Assembly (NCBI GenBank): GCA_030248215.1
Contig: JASANG010004010.1
Span: forward strand, 1-64,000
DNA: 64,000 nucleotides
DNA from: Enoplolaimus lenunculus
Lineage: Eukaryota; Nematoda; Enoplea; Enoplida; Thoracostomopsidae
Direction: 5' to 3'
Shown: positions 35,889 through 48,059 of the stretch, piece by piece
How positions within the stretch are numbered: the first letter of the stretch is position 1
Layout: every line of letters begins with the position of its first letter
Made by a program: the position numbers and the translations under genes
The notes under the pieces: model-generated
Databases searched by the model: none
Told to the model about the DNA's origin: nothing
Seen by the model: the letters and a program-made list of their open reading frames with translations, nothing else

Positions 35889-35985
35889 ATTTTTTACCCG
35901 CGAGTCACAAATTTTTACCCGCGAGTCACAAATTTTTACCCGCGAGTCACAAAATTTTACCCGCGAGTATACCCGCGACTGAACG
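35889..35985. repeat. 21-bp minisatellite, four units
   Basis: The unit is tttttacccgcgagtcacaa, repeated four times with one or two changes, and followed by degenerate acccgcga copies. It lies at the left side of a patch with ccggagcc motifs (36110-36420), reminiscent of the CTCCGG element at 19052. Confidence 0.8.
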
Positions 35986-36099
35986 CGGTTACTCGCAATA
36001 AAGTTCCACTCTGGTGCATTCTCACAGAATAGGCCAAATATTTGCCAATATACCACACATTCAGAAATCTTTCCGATTTCTGCGTAATCGATAAAATAG

Positions 36100-36440
36100 A
36101 TTCAGGTGGCAACAGGAGTGAAAAAACAAAACTCGGAGCCGAAACCGGACACGGAAGTGAATTAAAATTAAGCAATAGACACGTTGAAATTCAAAAGTTG
36201 GTTTTTAAGCTTCTTTTTTGAGGGATCTTGCAAACTAAATGTTTCAACATTGCTCACGATGTAACAAACAAGTTCAATGACGGACACAACTTTATACGTA
36301 AAAACGAAAAATTTCACTACTTTAGTTGCCGGAACTTATCGTGAAAAAACTACTGAAGCCGGAGCCGCAACGAAAAGTCAATTTTCTGCCGGAGCCAAAT
36401 ACGAAGCTGAAGTCTGAGCCTGACCTCCGCTATATCCTGA
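36100..36440. repeat. Degenerate CCGGAGCC-rich patch
   Basis: Motifs such as ggagccgaaaccggac, gccggagccgcaac and gccggagccaaatacg recur. They resemble the inside of the CTCCGG hAT-like element, but the ends are not clear. Probably an old copy. Confidence 0.4.
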
Positions 36441-38099
36441 GCAAAATGTTTCGTTTTACTAATTTAGCTTATGGAAAGTAAATGGACGAGGTACGGTTGC
36501 CAAGACGAGTCGCAAATTTGTCATTTCAACGACATTCTTTATTCTATATCCTTACCCATAAAATGGCTTAAATATTGAAAATTTATGGTGGTATAACTGA
36601 AGACATTACACATTTCTACAGATACAAATATATCCGACAGTTAGGGTGTAACCCCTGATATTCGTTTTCGCTCCCGGTAAAAATCGGTGTTTATTTTTCT
36701 TTTCATTATTGTTATAGAAATACCTCAAATTCCGTTATTTTTTATGCTTGTAGTTAGCTTAAAAGCACTAAAAATAACTCAGTGTTTTAATACAGATATA
36801 TACATGCAATTGGTCGATTATAACAAAAATTAAATTCATCTGCAGTCCTAAGTATTTCGGAAGCTTTCGATACTTGTTCTACATATTAAATTTAGCCGGG
36901 TTACTATTTGCACATTTCAATTGTATTAGCAGGAAAATAAAACATATTTTAACATCAAATGCCAAATACTAAACAATTGCATTAAAATCAGTGGATGCTT
37001 GGGGCGTATAAGCCGATTTAAAAATGAGCTTAATATTTGTCAAATCAAAACAAGATCATTCGTATGGAAAAATAGTCGACTGAAAATCAGTCCGAACAGT
37101 TATATATTTGCAATGAAAGCACTAGCATGAACACTAAATATAGCTTTACATATTTCATTTTAAGTTTGAGCAAACTGGTCATTACTAGTAATTCTATAAA
37201 TGAATCATAAAAAACAGACTGCACAGGAAGTTAAGATACGAAATATTATACTAAAACATAGACATTGTCTTAAAACGTCAACGACAAACGGTTGTTCAGG
37301 CTACTGATACCAAACTCTATAGCGAACTCCAAAAACATCATTCGATATCGTATTTTTATTGAGTTCACATTTTTATTAGCGCAAAATTAGCTTGGAAAAC
37401 TATGTCGTGTGACGCGACGTCAATGAACAGCTTTGCGGCACAAGTTTCGCAGAGAACACTTTGTTTTCGTGATTAACGACTTTGAAGCTATGGTGCTGAG
37501 CGTGTTCCTTGAAAACCTCGCATGCTGCATATAGCGGCGCAGCAGGCGGGGAGAGAGAAGAGACACCGACACCTCCCCCTTTAGTTTTTGGAGTCAGAAA
37601 ATTTTGTGTGACATGGAATGGAAAATTTTGTAACAAAGATAGTGAAGTCCCTGTATGTTCCCTTTTGTTTTCGGATCAGCTGCTGCGCTCCTGCTGCCAT
37701 TATTGTGGTAAACGCATCTATACCAATTAGCTATAATACGTAACACAAGCGTATACTTGGCACATACCTATTAGACAGGGCTAAACATTTTTCAGAAGGG
37801 GCATACAATGGTTTTGCAAGGTTGAACCTTTTCTAGGGGAGCGAAATTTGAGCCATTTCTTGTCCTCTTTTGACTGCGAGACCGCCTATGCAGCTGCGCG
37901 ATTTTTTTCGAGTTTAGCTCGACACAGCCACATTGCAAATTATTTGTAGTGTCTAACATTTGAAGTATACCTGGTTGTAGGTGGCTGTGCCACTCCTAAA
38001 TATATTTCAAACTAAAAACTAAAACTAAATTTAAAACCAATTCTAATTCCACACCTTATGGGAGTCCCCGGCTCCGCCTAGTCTCTCTTAGAACTTAAG

Positions 38100-38820
38100 T
38101 TAGGCTTAGGCGTTTCAAAACGGCGTAAAATTTATAATCTATGCATGGCGGCTGCGTTCGCGAGGTATATGTATCAGGGGCCCTGCTTGGCCATTTTAAA
38201 TAATGTTGCAAATATGGGATGGGCTGGGTTTGCGCAATCATATAGCTAGTCAGCCATTGAGCTGACATATTGCTGTTGTTTTTATTAGAGTTGTTGTTGT
38301 TTAAAGATATGGCTTTGGTGAGTGCCCGAGACTTCCAAAGCCACCCAAAATATGCAAATCAAGCAAACATGGGGCTGGAGTAGCCAGCTTCCATATTCAT
38401 TCTGATTTTGTCAACTTACAATGTGTGGCGACTTCTGTGTTTTTCTGCGGATTTGAATCTTAGTTTATTTAGAGGATTGATAGTGCTTGATTGGCATTGG
38501 AAGGTCTGGGAGACCTAGGCAAATAGGTTTTAGGTGGAATACTTGTCACGGTAGCACTATGTGAGCCTACGGTGCACCGGCTTTAGGAATTCAGCAACTG
38601 GAGCGCATAGCGCGGAGCCTACGGGCGGTACCAGGGGAAGCCGGGGATCTTGGGGTTATTTGTTAACGGGGTTTTCTGGGGTATATATTTGGAGTTGTCT
38701 GGGGCTTGTCTACTCTAGCGGGGCTAGTTTCAGCTGTTTTCTGGGGAATCCTGGGAATTTTGTTTGGTTAACTGGAGTTTTATGGATTATCTGGGGTTTG
38801 TCACGTTAAGTTTGCGTTTG
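38100..38820. repeat. TGGGG-rich minisatellite-like stretch
   Basis: From about 38640 the sequence repeats tctggggt/ttttctgggg units at irregular spacing, and the open frame across it (38561-38809) is a by-product. A short TTAGGC-like piece (gttaggcttaggcg) lies at 38101-38114. Confidence 0.45.
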
Positions 38821-39299
38821 GTTGATACGGTGTGAGCTTGTAACTTTAGTAGAATAACAGGGTTAAGTTATCGTAGAGATGTGCGGAAAGCACCTAAAAC
38901 AAAGGAACTTTCGATACCTTCGGTTGAATAAACTCGGCAGTTTAAGCATATTACTTGTATTGTATCGGTACTCGAGCTTTACTTTTATAGGCGTCATACG
39001 GTGCTGTGGGGAATAAAAGGAGCAAAAGAGCTAAAAACGCGGAGTTAGTGGTTTTATTAGGCATTCAAAATCTCGAACTATTTACAATCCCTGGGCTTTG
39101 GGTTGGTAGGAAAAACCGGAAGCATATGTTTTGTTTGGAAAACGGGAAAAGTTGAAAGTTTAAACATATAGGTTTTCCCTGGTTAAGTAGGAAAAGTCTG
39201 AAAGTAGATTTTGTTTGGAAAACGGGAAAAGCTGATGAGTGAAAACGTATAGATTCAGGCACATTGTTTATCCCGAAAATGGAAAAGTTTACCCCCGCC

Positions 39300-39640
39300 A
39301 TAATCTTTCACTTATATTAAGACAAATTGTGGGGCCCCCTGCAATTTGAAGGGGCGCTAAGCAGGAGGGGGGGCTGCCGCCCCTCCCTTTCCCCTCAATC
39401 AAAAACTTTTCCAATACAATAATACGTTTATTGAGACAAATTGTGGGACCCCCAGCGATTTTAAAGAATACTAAGCACGATAGGAAGCTGCCGCACCACC
39501 CCCATACTAAGCGGTTCTCATACTGAAGCACCAAACTGTTCAAAACTATTTCAATAATTTTAACAGTTTCAATGATAAAATGCTTTCTGCAGGTTGTTTG
39601 GGGGGCGGCAGCCCCCATCATGCTTAGTATTTTTTCACAT
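39300..39640. repeat. Tandem repeat of about 120 bp, 2-3 units
   Basis: The blocks 'gagacaaattgtgggaccccc', 'tactaagcacgataggaagctgcc' and their variants repeat two to three times (starts near 39318, 39440 and a last partial unit near 39600). The third unit is only partly kept. Confidence 0.5.
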
Positions 39641-41539
39641 CAAAAACCTATTCGTTTAATTTTCCCACATTTTCTGGTTTGCGAACCTCGTCCAAACCTC
39701 TAAGCTTTTCTACCAAACTATGGCATATTCAGGCGTCTGAATTTTCTACTTTTCCAGTTTTTTCAACCAAAATATGCTTGTGATATTTCCTACAAAACCA
39801 GCGGAATGCCTAGCAATCGTACAGGAGTAGCAGCGCTGTACTCCTGGTGATATGTTTTCCTCCTTGGAAAATGGGAAGCCCCTGTGGTATATATTGGCCT
39901 ACATGACGAACAGAACTAACACTGTCACAGCGAGAAGCAATGAAAAGTTAGCAGATACGTATAAAACGGGGGACAAGGAGGATATACACCCCCCGGAAAC
40001 ACTCGAAAAAATACTTTTACAAGCTGTGTAATACCCAGCAAAGATAAAAAAATTTTCTCGCTAAAGAAGAAACATTTAGACGCGCTTATTCCCTCCGGAC
40101 ATGAAATCCTGGCTACACCGCTGAAAGTAGATTTTATAAATTCAAATCCCATTAATGGAACCCGCAAGTTACTCGAAGTATCTGATTACTGGTACGTTGG
40201 CACCCGATAGAAATTCCCACACGTCTTTTGGAAGCTTATGAATAAAGTGCGATATTTTTAAGTGGTTATAGTATCCAATCATTTGCAAGCGCATTTTAGT
40301 GCGCTGGGATAGGCGGAGATACGGAAGCGGAACGACCCCCTAGAAATTTAATAAAATGTGGTGCTGGATTAAACAACATCATAACTTTTATGGCTGCATA
40401 ATTTTCATAAGTTATGGCGTTCGAACCAAGTACAAACACGCACAGATTTGAGGAAGAAGAGCGATCAAGCTAAAAAATCTGTTTTCTGAAGCCTACAAAT
40501 ATGCTATTCCTTGTATCTTCAGGAAATTATCAAAGATATATTCCCTATCCCGACCAGTGTATATTCCTTACTCCAAGGCTATTTAATTTACACAATACCA
40601 ATATATAGCAGGCTAACAAGCTATCCAACACTAAAACGATAAAGAAATTAAGTTCAGTTAAATAGAAGCCAAACGATTTAGCGTATTTACAATTGGTTAT
40701 AAAATTAAAACATATATTAGACTTGAACTATAGATTACAAATTCACTATGGCCAATAGCCGTAAATCACACCATAAACACTTTACACATATTTAAATAGA
40801 ATATGGTTTTTCAAATAATCAATCATTACCTTTACGCAGATACGACTTTTAGGCCGTATTTTGAGCTAAGTCACACTGCATTTTCTTAAGATTTAAGCAT
40901 ATGGTCACCGAGAGCCAAACAAATCACTTTCAACTGTTGCAGTTTCAATGTTTGTGTTAATATTAGATAAAACGGAATTAAAGTTTTTTTAGATCATTAT
41001 ATACAGAAAGACTAAAAAGGAACACAAATAAAAAAGCTTAAAATTTGACTGCTTGAAACGTGGTCTGGGTGTGTGAAAACCTGCAATTTGGAAGCATGTT
41101 GGAATCTTTTTGGAAATTATGCTATTAAGTAAGATTCTTCGAAATTCACTAAAAATACATTGAAGGCGGTTTTAGCTTCTGTTAACAGCAAGGATCCTTA
41201 AAATACGAAAATTAAATAAAAAATTTTTACTTGTGCGTGCCGCTGGGCTGAGTTACTGGAGAATATCTACTGATTGGCTGCATAAATGCAAGTCAGCGGC
41301 ATGCTTTAGCTATTCATTTCATTCAGCTTAGCATACAAAGTATATATTAATTACTAACTTAATCGACAAAAGGGCAGAAACGCGTGAATTTAAGCTTTAA
41401 GCGATGAGTAGACAAAAATTTTTATTACCATAAAATTTCTTATATATATATAGCCTATTCTTGTCGCAATCTATGAAAAGTTTTAAATTTCCAGATTGCA
41501 ACCTGTTTTGTAAGCCTTGATCGTATCGAAGATGCATTT

Positions 41540-41701
41540 CGGGCCCGTAGCCAAGCGGTGACCAGGGGGGGCTCAGCCCCTCTAAATCTTTTGCCCCCCT
41601 AGAAAGTTTTCCACCTTGCTTGTAACTCATTGAAATCCCTTGAATGCCCCTCCTGAAAAATTTTTAGCCCTCCCTAGCAAGGTGAGCTGGCTACGGGCCG
41701 A
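41540..41701. mobile_element. 162-bp hAT-type MITE with 8-bp target duplication
   Basis: The ends are CGGGCCCGTAGCCA and, inverted, TCGGCCCGTAGCCAGC, flanked by ATGCATTT on both sides (41532-41539, 41702-41709). The inside has opposed ccttgc/gcaagg blocks. It is the cleanest copy of a family also seen at 27415, 32330, 42820, 52585 and 54930. Confidence 0.75.
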
Positions 41702-42814
41702 ATGCATTTGCTAAGCTACACGCAGAAAATGTCATAGGGAATCAGCGCGTTTTTGTGAAATTCTAGGTACAATTTATAGATTTTCAAAAATGTTCTGAAC
41801 TACTTAATACAACACGTGTTTCTTTGAAGACTGCCGCTAGCGAAAACCCATGTCACCGTTCGAGGGCAGCGACAAAGATTTGGGTTCGTGCTTAATAAAT
41901 TTAACTATGATGTGCAAAACAATCAGTCTACTGGGCTGTACGAAACGTCTCATCTAAGCTTAAATATTGTCATTTTGTTTAAATTTCAACATATGTAGCT
42001 ATTGCAGAGTTTACAGCACATCATTATAAAACATAGTCACAGAAACCAGAACTGCGCTAAATCTGTATTACTTTCAGCTGAAGCTATCTTAGAGACACCA
42101 ATATTCAGCAAATCACTAGACTTTCATAATGTTCAATGTTAAGTAAGTCCTGCGCATAGTGGTTCAGCAAGGATTCTATTACTGAGGGGTAAAACGCAAT
42201 ATGTTAGCTTCTAAAATCCAGTGAGTTAGTACAAAGTCTTCGAAGTACATTTTGTATGGCCTTTTAGAAATCTCGGGGAGGGATACACCACCTTATCCTC
42301 TACTTCTTGTATACTTTCGTGGTGCTGCGTTAAGCTAAATGAAAGTTTCGTATCCTGGCACTGTCTTCACACCGATGCCAACGTGTATTTATAGCTGCAT
42401 CCACTTCCAGTTTGAAAAGTGGCACGCGCATCTTTAGCAACTGGGCCCCTAGCCCTATGAAGGCCACAGCGCTCGCAAACCCAGTCTTGTAGAAAAATAC
42501 TGCACCCCGTAGAAAAGTTTCAAACTCGTTTGTCACCAATTAGAACCGCTTTGCTGGCCTATAAACAAGCTAGAGATTTGTCGCGTTGATATTATAGTAG
42601 CATTGGTTTACGTTTTATGCGAGCAAACCGCATTGAAGCATCAAAATAATTATTTGTGCCGAAAATAGAAAACAAATCATATAAAGTTCATCAACGCAGA
42701 AACTAAATTTTACACAGAATATCTTCAACTAGTTTTTTACGCGTAATTTTGCTTTATAATTCGAACTGTTCAAGCGATTAGTTTGAGGTGTTAACGTCAG
42801 ATGAACCTACGGTT

Positions 42815-42992
42815 AATTATGTAGGCACAGGCTCGTAATCGAAGGGGAACCTGTTAGGCTCAGCCTTCTCGAAATATTTGGCTTCTCTATGAATGTTTTA
42901 GCTCTTATGTAAGCTTTATTTCAACTGCATGCTACACCTAAAATTGTTTAGCCCTCTTCCTAGCAGGTTCAGCTGGCTACCAGCCTGCGTAG
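42815..42992. mobile_element. Worn MITE of the GGCCCGTAGCC family
   Basis: Left cacaggctcgtaatcg, right caggttcagctggctacc followed by agcctg. The ends and the aaggggaa / cctcttcctagc blocks fit the family. No target duplication seen. Confidence 0.45.
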
Positions 42993-43964
42993 TTAGATGA
43001 ATACGTTCAAGTCGGGGCGAAAATTTTTTAAGTACATGCAAAGGTTTCAGTGGACTTAATAACAACGAGTATGAAATTTTCTAGAAGGTGTGCAAAATAT
43101 TTAGGTAGTCTGAGCGCTCCCTGGTCTATCTCTGGATACGGGACTGACCCCGGATACCCCAAAAGAATGGTGGAAAGGTAAAAAATTTCGGATGCCAGTA
43201 TATTTGAGGTTAAGCAATTTTATCCCACGCGTAAACTTATTGCCTTTACTGCTCAACATTTTGTCACCTCTAGAAAACAATCCTTCCATTGTATCTCACT
43301 CTTCCTTAAACTTTTCGCTGCCCCCCCGTGCCAGGTGAACGGACTACAGTTCCAAATTTGTCATTTGAAACAAATATTTTGCATGATTGACCAAAATTAA
43401 CTATTAAAACGTCGTATTAATACTTTTATCAGAAAATATGTCTTTTCAAAATGGTAAATGAGAACTGCAATATAAAAGTATAAATTACGATGTCGGTGTT
43501 GAAAAATAATATCTCGAAGTTTGGAAAAACATAAAAACAACAAACAAACCGGGCAAACCAAGTTCAAATCGAAAGCTTGTGACAGTCTAGCCAAAAATTA
43601 GGCTATATTATTAAGTTTTGTTCCTCTAACTGATTGGCGGGTAGACGCTGGTTTTAGAAAGGATTGTTTTTAGACTCACAACGGCTGTTTATGCAAAACA
43701 AAACTTTAACCAGAACGATGACAGAACACTAAACTGGAAGAAAGCAGAATTATGCCTGAAAACGAATGGAATTGTCGCACCAATGCTGAAACGACATACC
43801 GTTAGATAAATTTTGGTATTTGGTTAATTTTTAGTTTAAAAATTAGAATTAAAATAATTTCAATCATATTTCTACACATATATAACAGTGGAGCTTCCTG
43901 CGATCGGACGCTAAGACGCTGATACTTTTTATTCACGCTTTCCCTCATGTTAACATTTTAGACT

Positions 43965-44090
43965 TAGGTGTATAAAGCTTACACTTAAGCTGGGGCAAAC
44001 GGTCAGGCGAAGGCTTACGCATACGATTAGGCAGAGGAAACCTTATCCTATAGTCAGAAGTCAAGCCTAAGCGAAAATGGGGGGACCTGT
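43965..44090. repeat. TTAGGC-like array (worn)
   Basis: The stretch has gcttacacttaagctgg, aggcttacgcatacg and gtcaagcctaagcg, a degenerate hexamer array of family T. Confidence 0.45.
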
Positions 44091-45064
44091 ACACAAGCCT
44101 CTTGTGAACCTTTTATCTTGGCACACACGTAACGTTACTAAAACTGTGCATTGAGCATTATTTTTTCACCGTATGTGCTGGGTTACACAGAGTATAATCA
44201 ACGCGAGCTAAAGCGAAGTTTTCACTGCTAAACATATATAAATCGTTGTCATCTCAGTGATTTGTAGTGATGAACGCATCTCGGGTTTAGAACATAAAAA
44301 AGAAGATATATACATCTATTTTATACAACAATTCTATAATTTAGGCAATTTTAATGACGCTGTAGTTCGCTATTTTAGATATTCCTAGGTGTGTTCTGAA
44401 GAAACTGGTTTGCTACTATGAACCGAAACGAGGCATTTTTGCTTTTTGTCTTATGTACTCCAATAAGTTTAGTGGTTTTGATTTAATACTTAAATATCTT
44501 GAAGGTGCAAATCTTTCATTGAGAATAAAATATTCTTAAAACAAAATGTTACATAAGACTGTGTTAGCGTGCCTGCGATTTGAGCTTCGATTTCATGACT
44601 CCTACTCAAAATAACACTATTGTAGAGAAGGTAAAATCCTACACAGCAAGCTTATTAAGACACACTAAATCATTTGCTCTCAGCTCATTACCTAAGTTAT
44701 CATTATGACAATGCAGAACGCTGTGAAATTAACAACTTTCTATTTATTTCCTTGAGCAATTTGTTTCTGCAACGTTTAATTTTCAATAGCATTATTTCGC
44801 TGCAAATAACAAATTTGTTGTCCAAACGAGACTTGCGGGCAAAGCGTGGTTCGCAGTCCAGCAAATTTTTGGCTGCCAGGTGCTTTGTATAGTTTTCATA
44901 CAAATATTTCTTCAAAAATGGACCGACTACAACATAAATATTATATGTTGAGATTAAATATGTTTGTGCAAAAAAATGCGCACGCTGTAATTTCTAAACC
45001 ATCCGTAAAGTTCTGGACCTGTCGCGGCTGCCACCTGCCGTACCCCATTCGAACTTTCTGGTTG

Positions 45065-45138
45065 CGCCGTAAACCTAAGCCTAAGCATAAGCCTAAATTT
45101 AAGCAAATAATTAGTCGTCAGCTTAAGCTTATTAAATT
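45065..45138. repeat. AAGCCT (TTAGGC complement) array
   Basis: aaacctaagcctaagcataa and following units read as TTAGGC repeats on the minus strand. The open frame across it (Lys/Pro-rich) is a product of the repeat. Confidence 0.6.
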
Positions 45139-46730
45139 GTCGCCCGCGAAAAAATGGTTCGCTTCTTAAAATAACATTTTAATTCTATATACCTACTCAT
45201 CGAAAAATTGATTAGGGATCCCCGAACGGTGAGATGCATTCCTGTATGCATATTTATTGGCGCTTGTGACTTCATGACTAGCCGAAGTCTTGGCTAATAT
45301 ATCTCTCACATAAATAATATGTAATAAAATGGCAAAAACCTTTCATTGGACATTTATAGCGTGCAGTCTGCAAATTTTCAAAATGTTGCCTGTCTTAGTT
45401 AAGTTATACATCTGGTGCGTTTGAACTAAACACCGACCAACAAAAATGAAATATACAAATGTTCGTTTGCCTCTGGCGTAGGTGCCTACATTTTTCTGTA
45501 GCATAAAAATTTGGTTATTTTTTGTGCTAAAACCTAATTTAAATGGATGCCAGTTTCAGGCTAACGATAGCGTTTGATTTCACGTTTATAAAGATACAAA
45601 ATCGGGTAAAAGCGCCAGAAAGTTTCGTTTTTGTGTTATTAAATCATAGACCTCTGAAACTGTGATTTCAGGATGACGTTACGCTGCAAAATATATATTT
45701 AATTCGAACTGTGATGCTTGACATTTTGCTTCAACAAATTTAAATTAAAAATTGTGTCACATCATGTATATAAAGTGCGGATGATGCATACCTTAACAAG
45801 AGTATCAGCTGTGTGCATTCTATGTAAAGAATGTTCCCGCCCCGCGTTGCGTTTTTCAATAAGTACGCGCACAATAAAATGTGTGAAAATCTGTTAGAAT
45901 TCACGGTAAACAAGGTCAGTTTAACATATTCTGGCCCTAATTTTCAGTAATTTTACTATTTTACTTGCGTTCTATATTATTTTTTGAACAACTAAATACA
46001 CGAGATAAAACGTTTTTCCGTTTTTCCCCGAATATTGGAAAATACTGAATAAAAATTGAAAAACATGTACTCGCGCTCAACAAAAGCACAGACGTTCATG
46101 GATGCTAAATTTGGTACCATGATTATTCAAAAAATCAGATGACTATTACTATTAAGTATACGCCATATTTTATAACACATGGTACATGATGAACACACTA
46201 CAAAAGTGTCAGATGTTTAAAAATGGCATCTGCCATCTACTAGCTGGCAACATACTGGTGGGTTTGAGTTCATCAAAAAATCAGCTAACAGGACTTGTAG
46301 ATTCACTGTTGCATGAATTTTAATTAAACCTTTAGTTTAAAACTGACACGTTCACATCGGTGTGAATGTTAGACCAAGCAAAAACAACAAAACTAAAATA
46401 TATATAACATATTAAGCAACCATTTTAAGATCAAAGCAAGTATCATTAGCAAAAATATCGTTAGTAAAATTAGGCCTTAGCTTAGAGAACAGAAGTTTGC
46501 ACCTGCTTCCAATTCAGCTCCATTACGGCTGCTGTGAACACAAGCAGAAATATTCGTCCGGTATATCCAATCAAACCGGTATTAGAAAATGTATTAAATC
46601 AGCGTCCATATCGCGTAAGCGAATCTTGTTTTGGAATGGAGGGGTAATAACCCTAAGTGGGACAGTTGGACTGCAGGACAGTTTTCACAGCGAGGACAGC
46701 TGGACAAAAGGTTGTTGGCCGAAAAAAATT

Positions 46731-47557
46731 ACCGGAAAAAATGGTTATTTTTTCCATTTTTTTCCATTTTTTCGAGGGGTGAAAAAAATGAAAAAATATT
46801 AAACGATTCTTGAATATAATTTGCAGCTAAATATGATATAACGTTTTTAGACGACATGCAACTAATTTTCATCATCAGGACACATTATATGTCCGAAAAG
46901 CGCGAAAATTGCAGCATATAAATATAAACTTTGCCTCGAGATTCAATGTAAAACTACATATGCAACTTGTTCGGTTCACTCACGAGGTTTCGTCGAACGT
47001 GGGGCCAAAGTTAGGGTGCTCAAAATTGTAAGTTTGCCTTTACCGTATGATTTAATGCAAAAACACGACTAGCTTCAACCTCGCTTTGCTCGCGAGGTTG
47101 CAGAAATTGAAAGGCTTCGATGTCAGAAAATACACAAAATATCTTGGGTGTCGAAAAATTATACAAATTATACACCATTTCAAACCGGTTGCGGAGCTAA
47201 GACGAATATTGTGAAATGTTTCACAATCAGACGTCTCCCTGACGAGTCAGTAATATGTAATTTGTCTAACTTATAGAAAAAAATTTGGGTCTCAGGGGGT
47301 TGAACTTGTGACCTTAAAAATAAGATTTTTCAAAAATTCAGATTTGGGCACGGAATGATCAGAGGATATCATCAGGAGCTCAAATATGCGAAAACTTTCA
47401 AAATGCATACATTTTTGGGCAAACTAAGTCTAAGGGTGAGCTAACCGATCACTCTGACATGGAATAATTTTTTCCATTTTTTCCATTGTTTTCCGGAAAA
47501 AATGGGAAAAAATTCATTTTTTCCGGTCATAATTTGTTTCCAAAAACAACCCTGGTT
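46731..47557 (+). repeat. Interspersed repeat R1, copy 2, with opposed purine/pyrimidine ends
   Basis: Starts at ACCGGAAAAAATGG and ends with ggaaaaaatgg...ttttttccggtc and aaccctggtt. It has the same blocks as 18235-18910. It sits inside a ggacagttggact-type repeat (46660-46712 and 47556-47610), which it interrupts. Confidence 0.65.
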
Positions 47558-47624
47558 GGACAGATGAGACAGTCGGAACTGTTGAAACAGTGTTAACAGG
47601 TGCTACAGTGGGTATATATTAATT

Positions 47625-48055
47625 ATAGTGACCGTATAACAAGGAGTCTATATTTTGCGTCCCAATCAATAAAAGCCCGAATCCCGAATAAGAGTCCGTA
47701 AAGCGGTTAGAGTCCCTAAGCCCCAATTAGAGTTCATAAATACGAATATCAATTCTCCCTATAATTGTAGTGCATAAACGACTCCATTCACAAATAAAGT
47801 TGAGTTCGAAACTTGAAAGCATACTAAACTTTTGAAAGTACATTCTTAAGTATAACCTCGCATTATCGCTCAAGCTTTTGATACAAGACAAATAAACGTA
47901 TAATTCAACGTATAGTTGCAATATCGGATAAATATCAGTACCGAGGGGCGGCAGATGGTGGGTTAAAAATAAATAACAGACCGTAACCAAATAATAGGAG
48001 GTGCCCTCTATACAGACGAAATAAATATCACACCCTCTTATTCGGGTTACTGCAG
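47625..48055 (+). mobile_element. MITE family M, copy 3
   Basis: The left end is tatagtgaccg and the right end cggg-ttactgcag followed by TA. The internal blocks gtacattcttaagtataacc and acaagacaaataaacg match copy 2 closely. Ends partly worn. Confidence 0.65.
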
Positions 48056-48059
48056 TACG

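Noticed and set aside
44846-45169. 107-codon plus ORF with a Lys/Pro-rich end
   Set aside because: The end is the translated AAGCCT array and the start has no recognisable domain.
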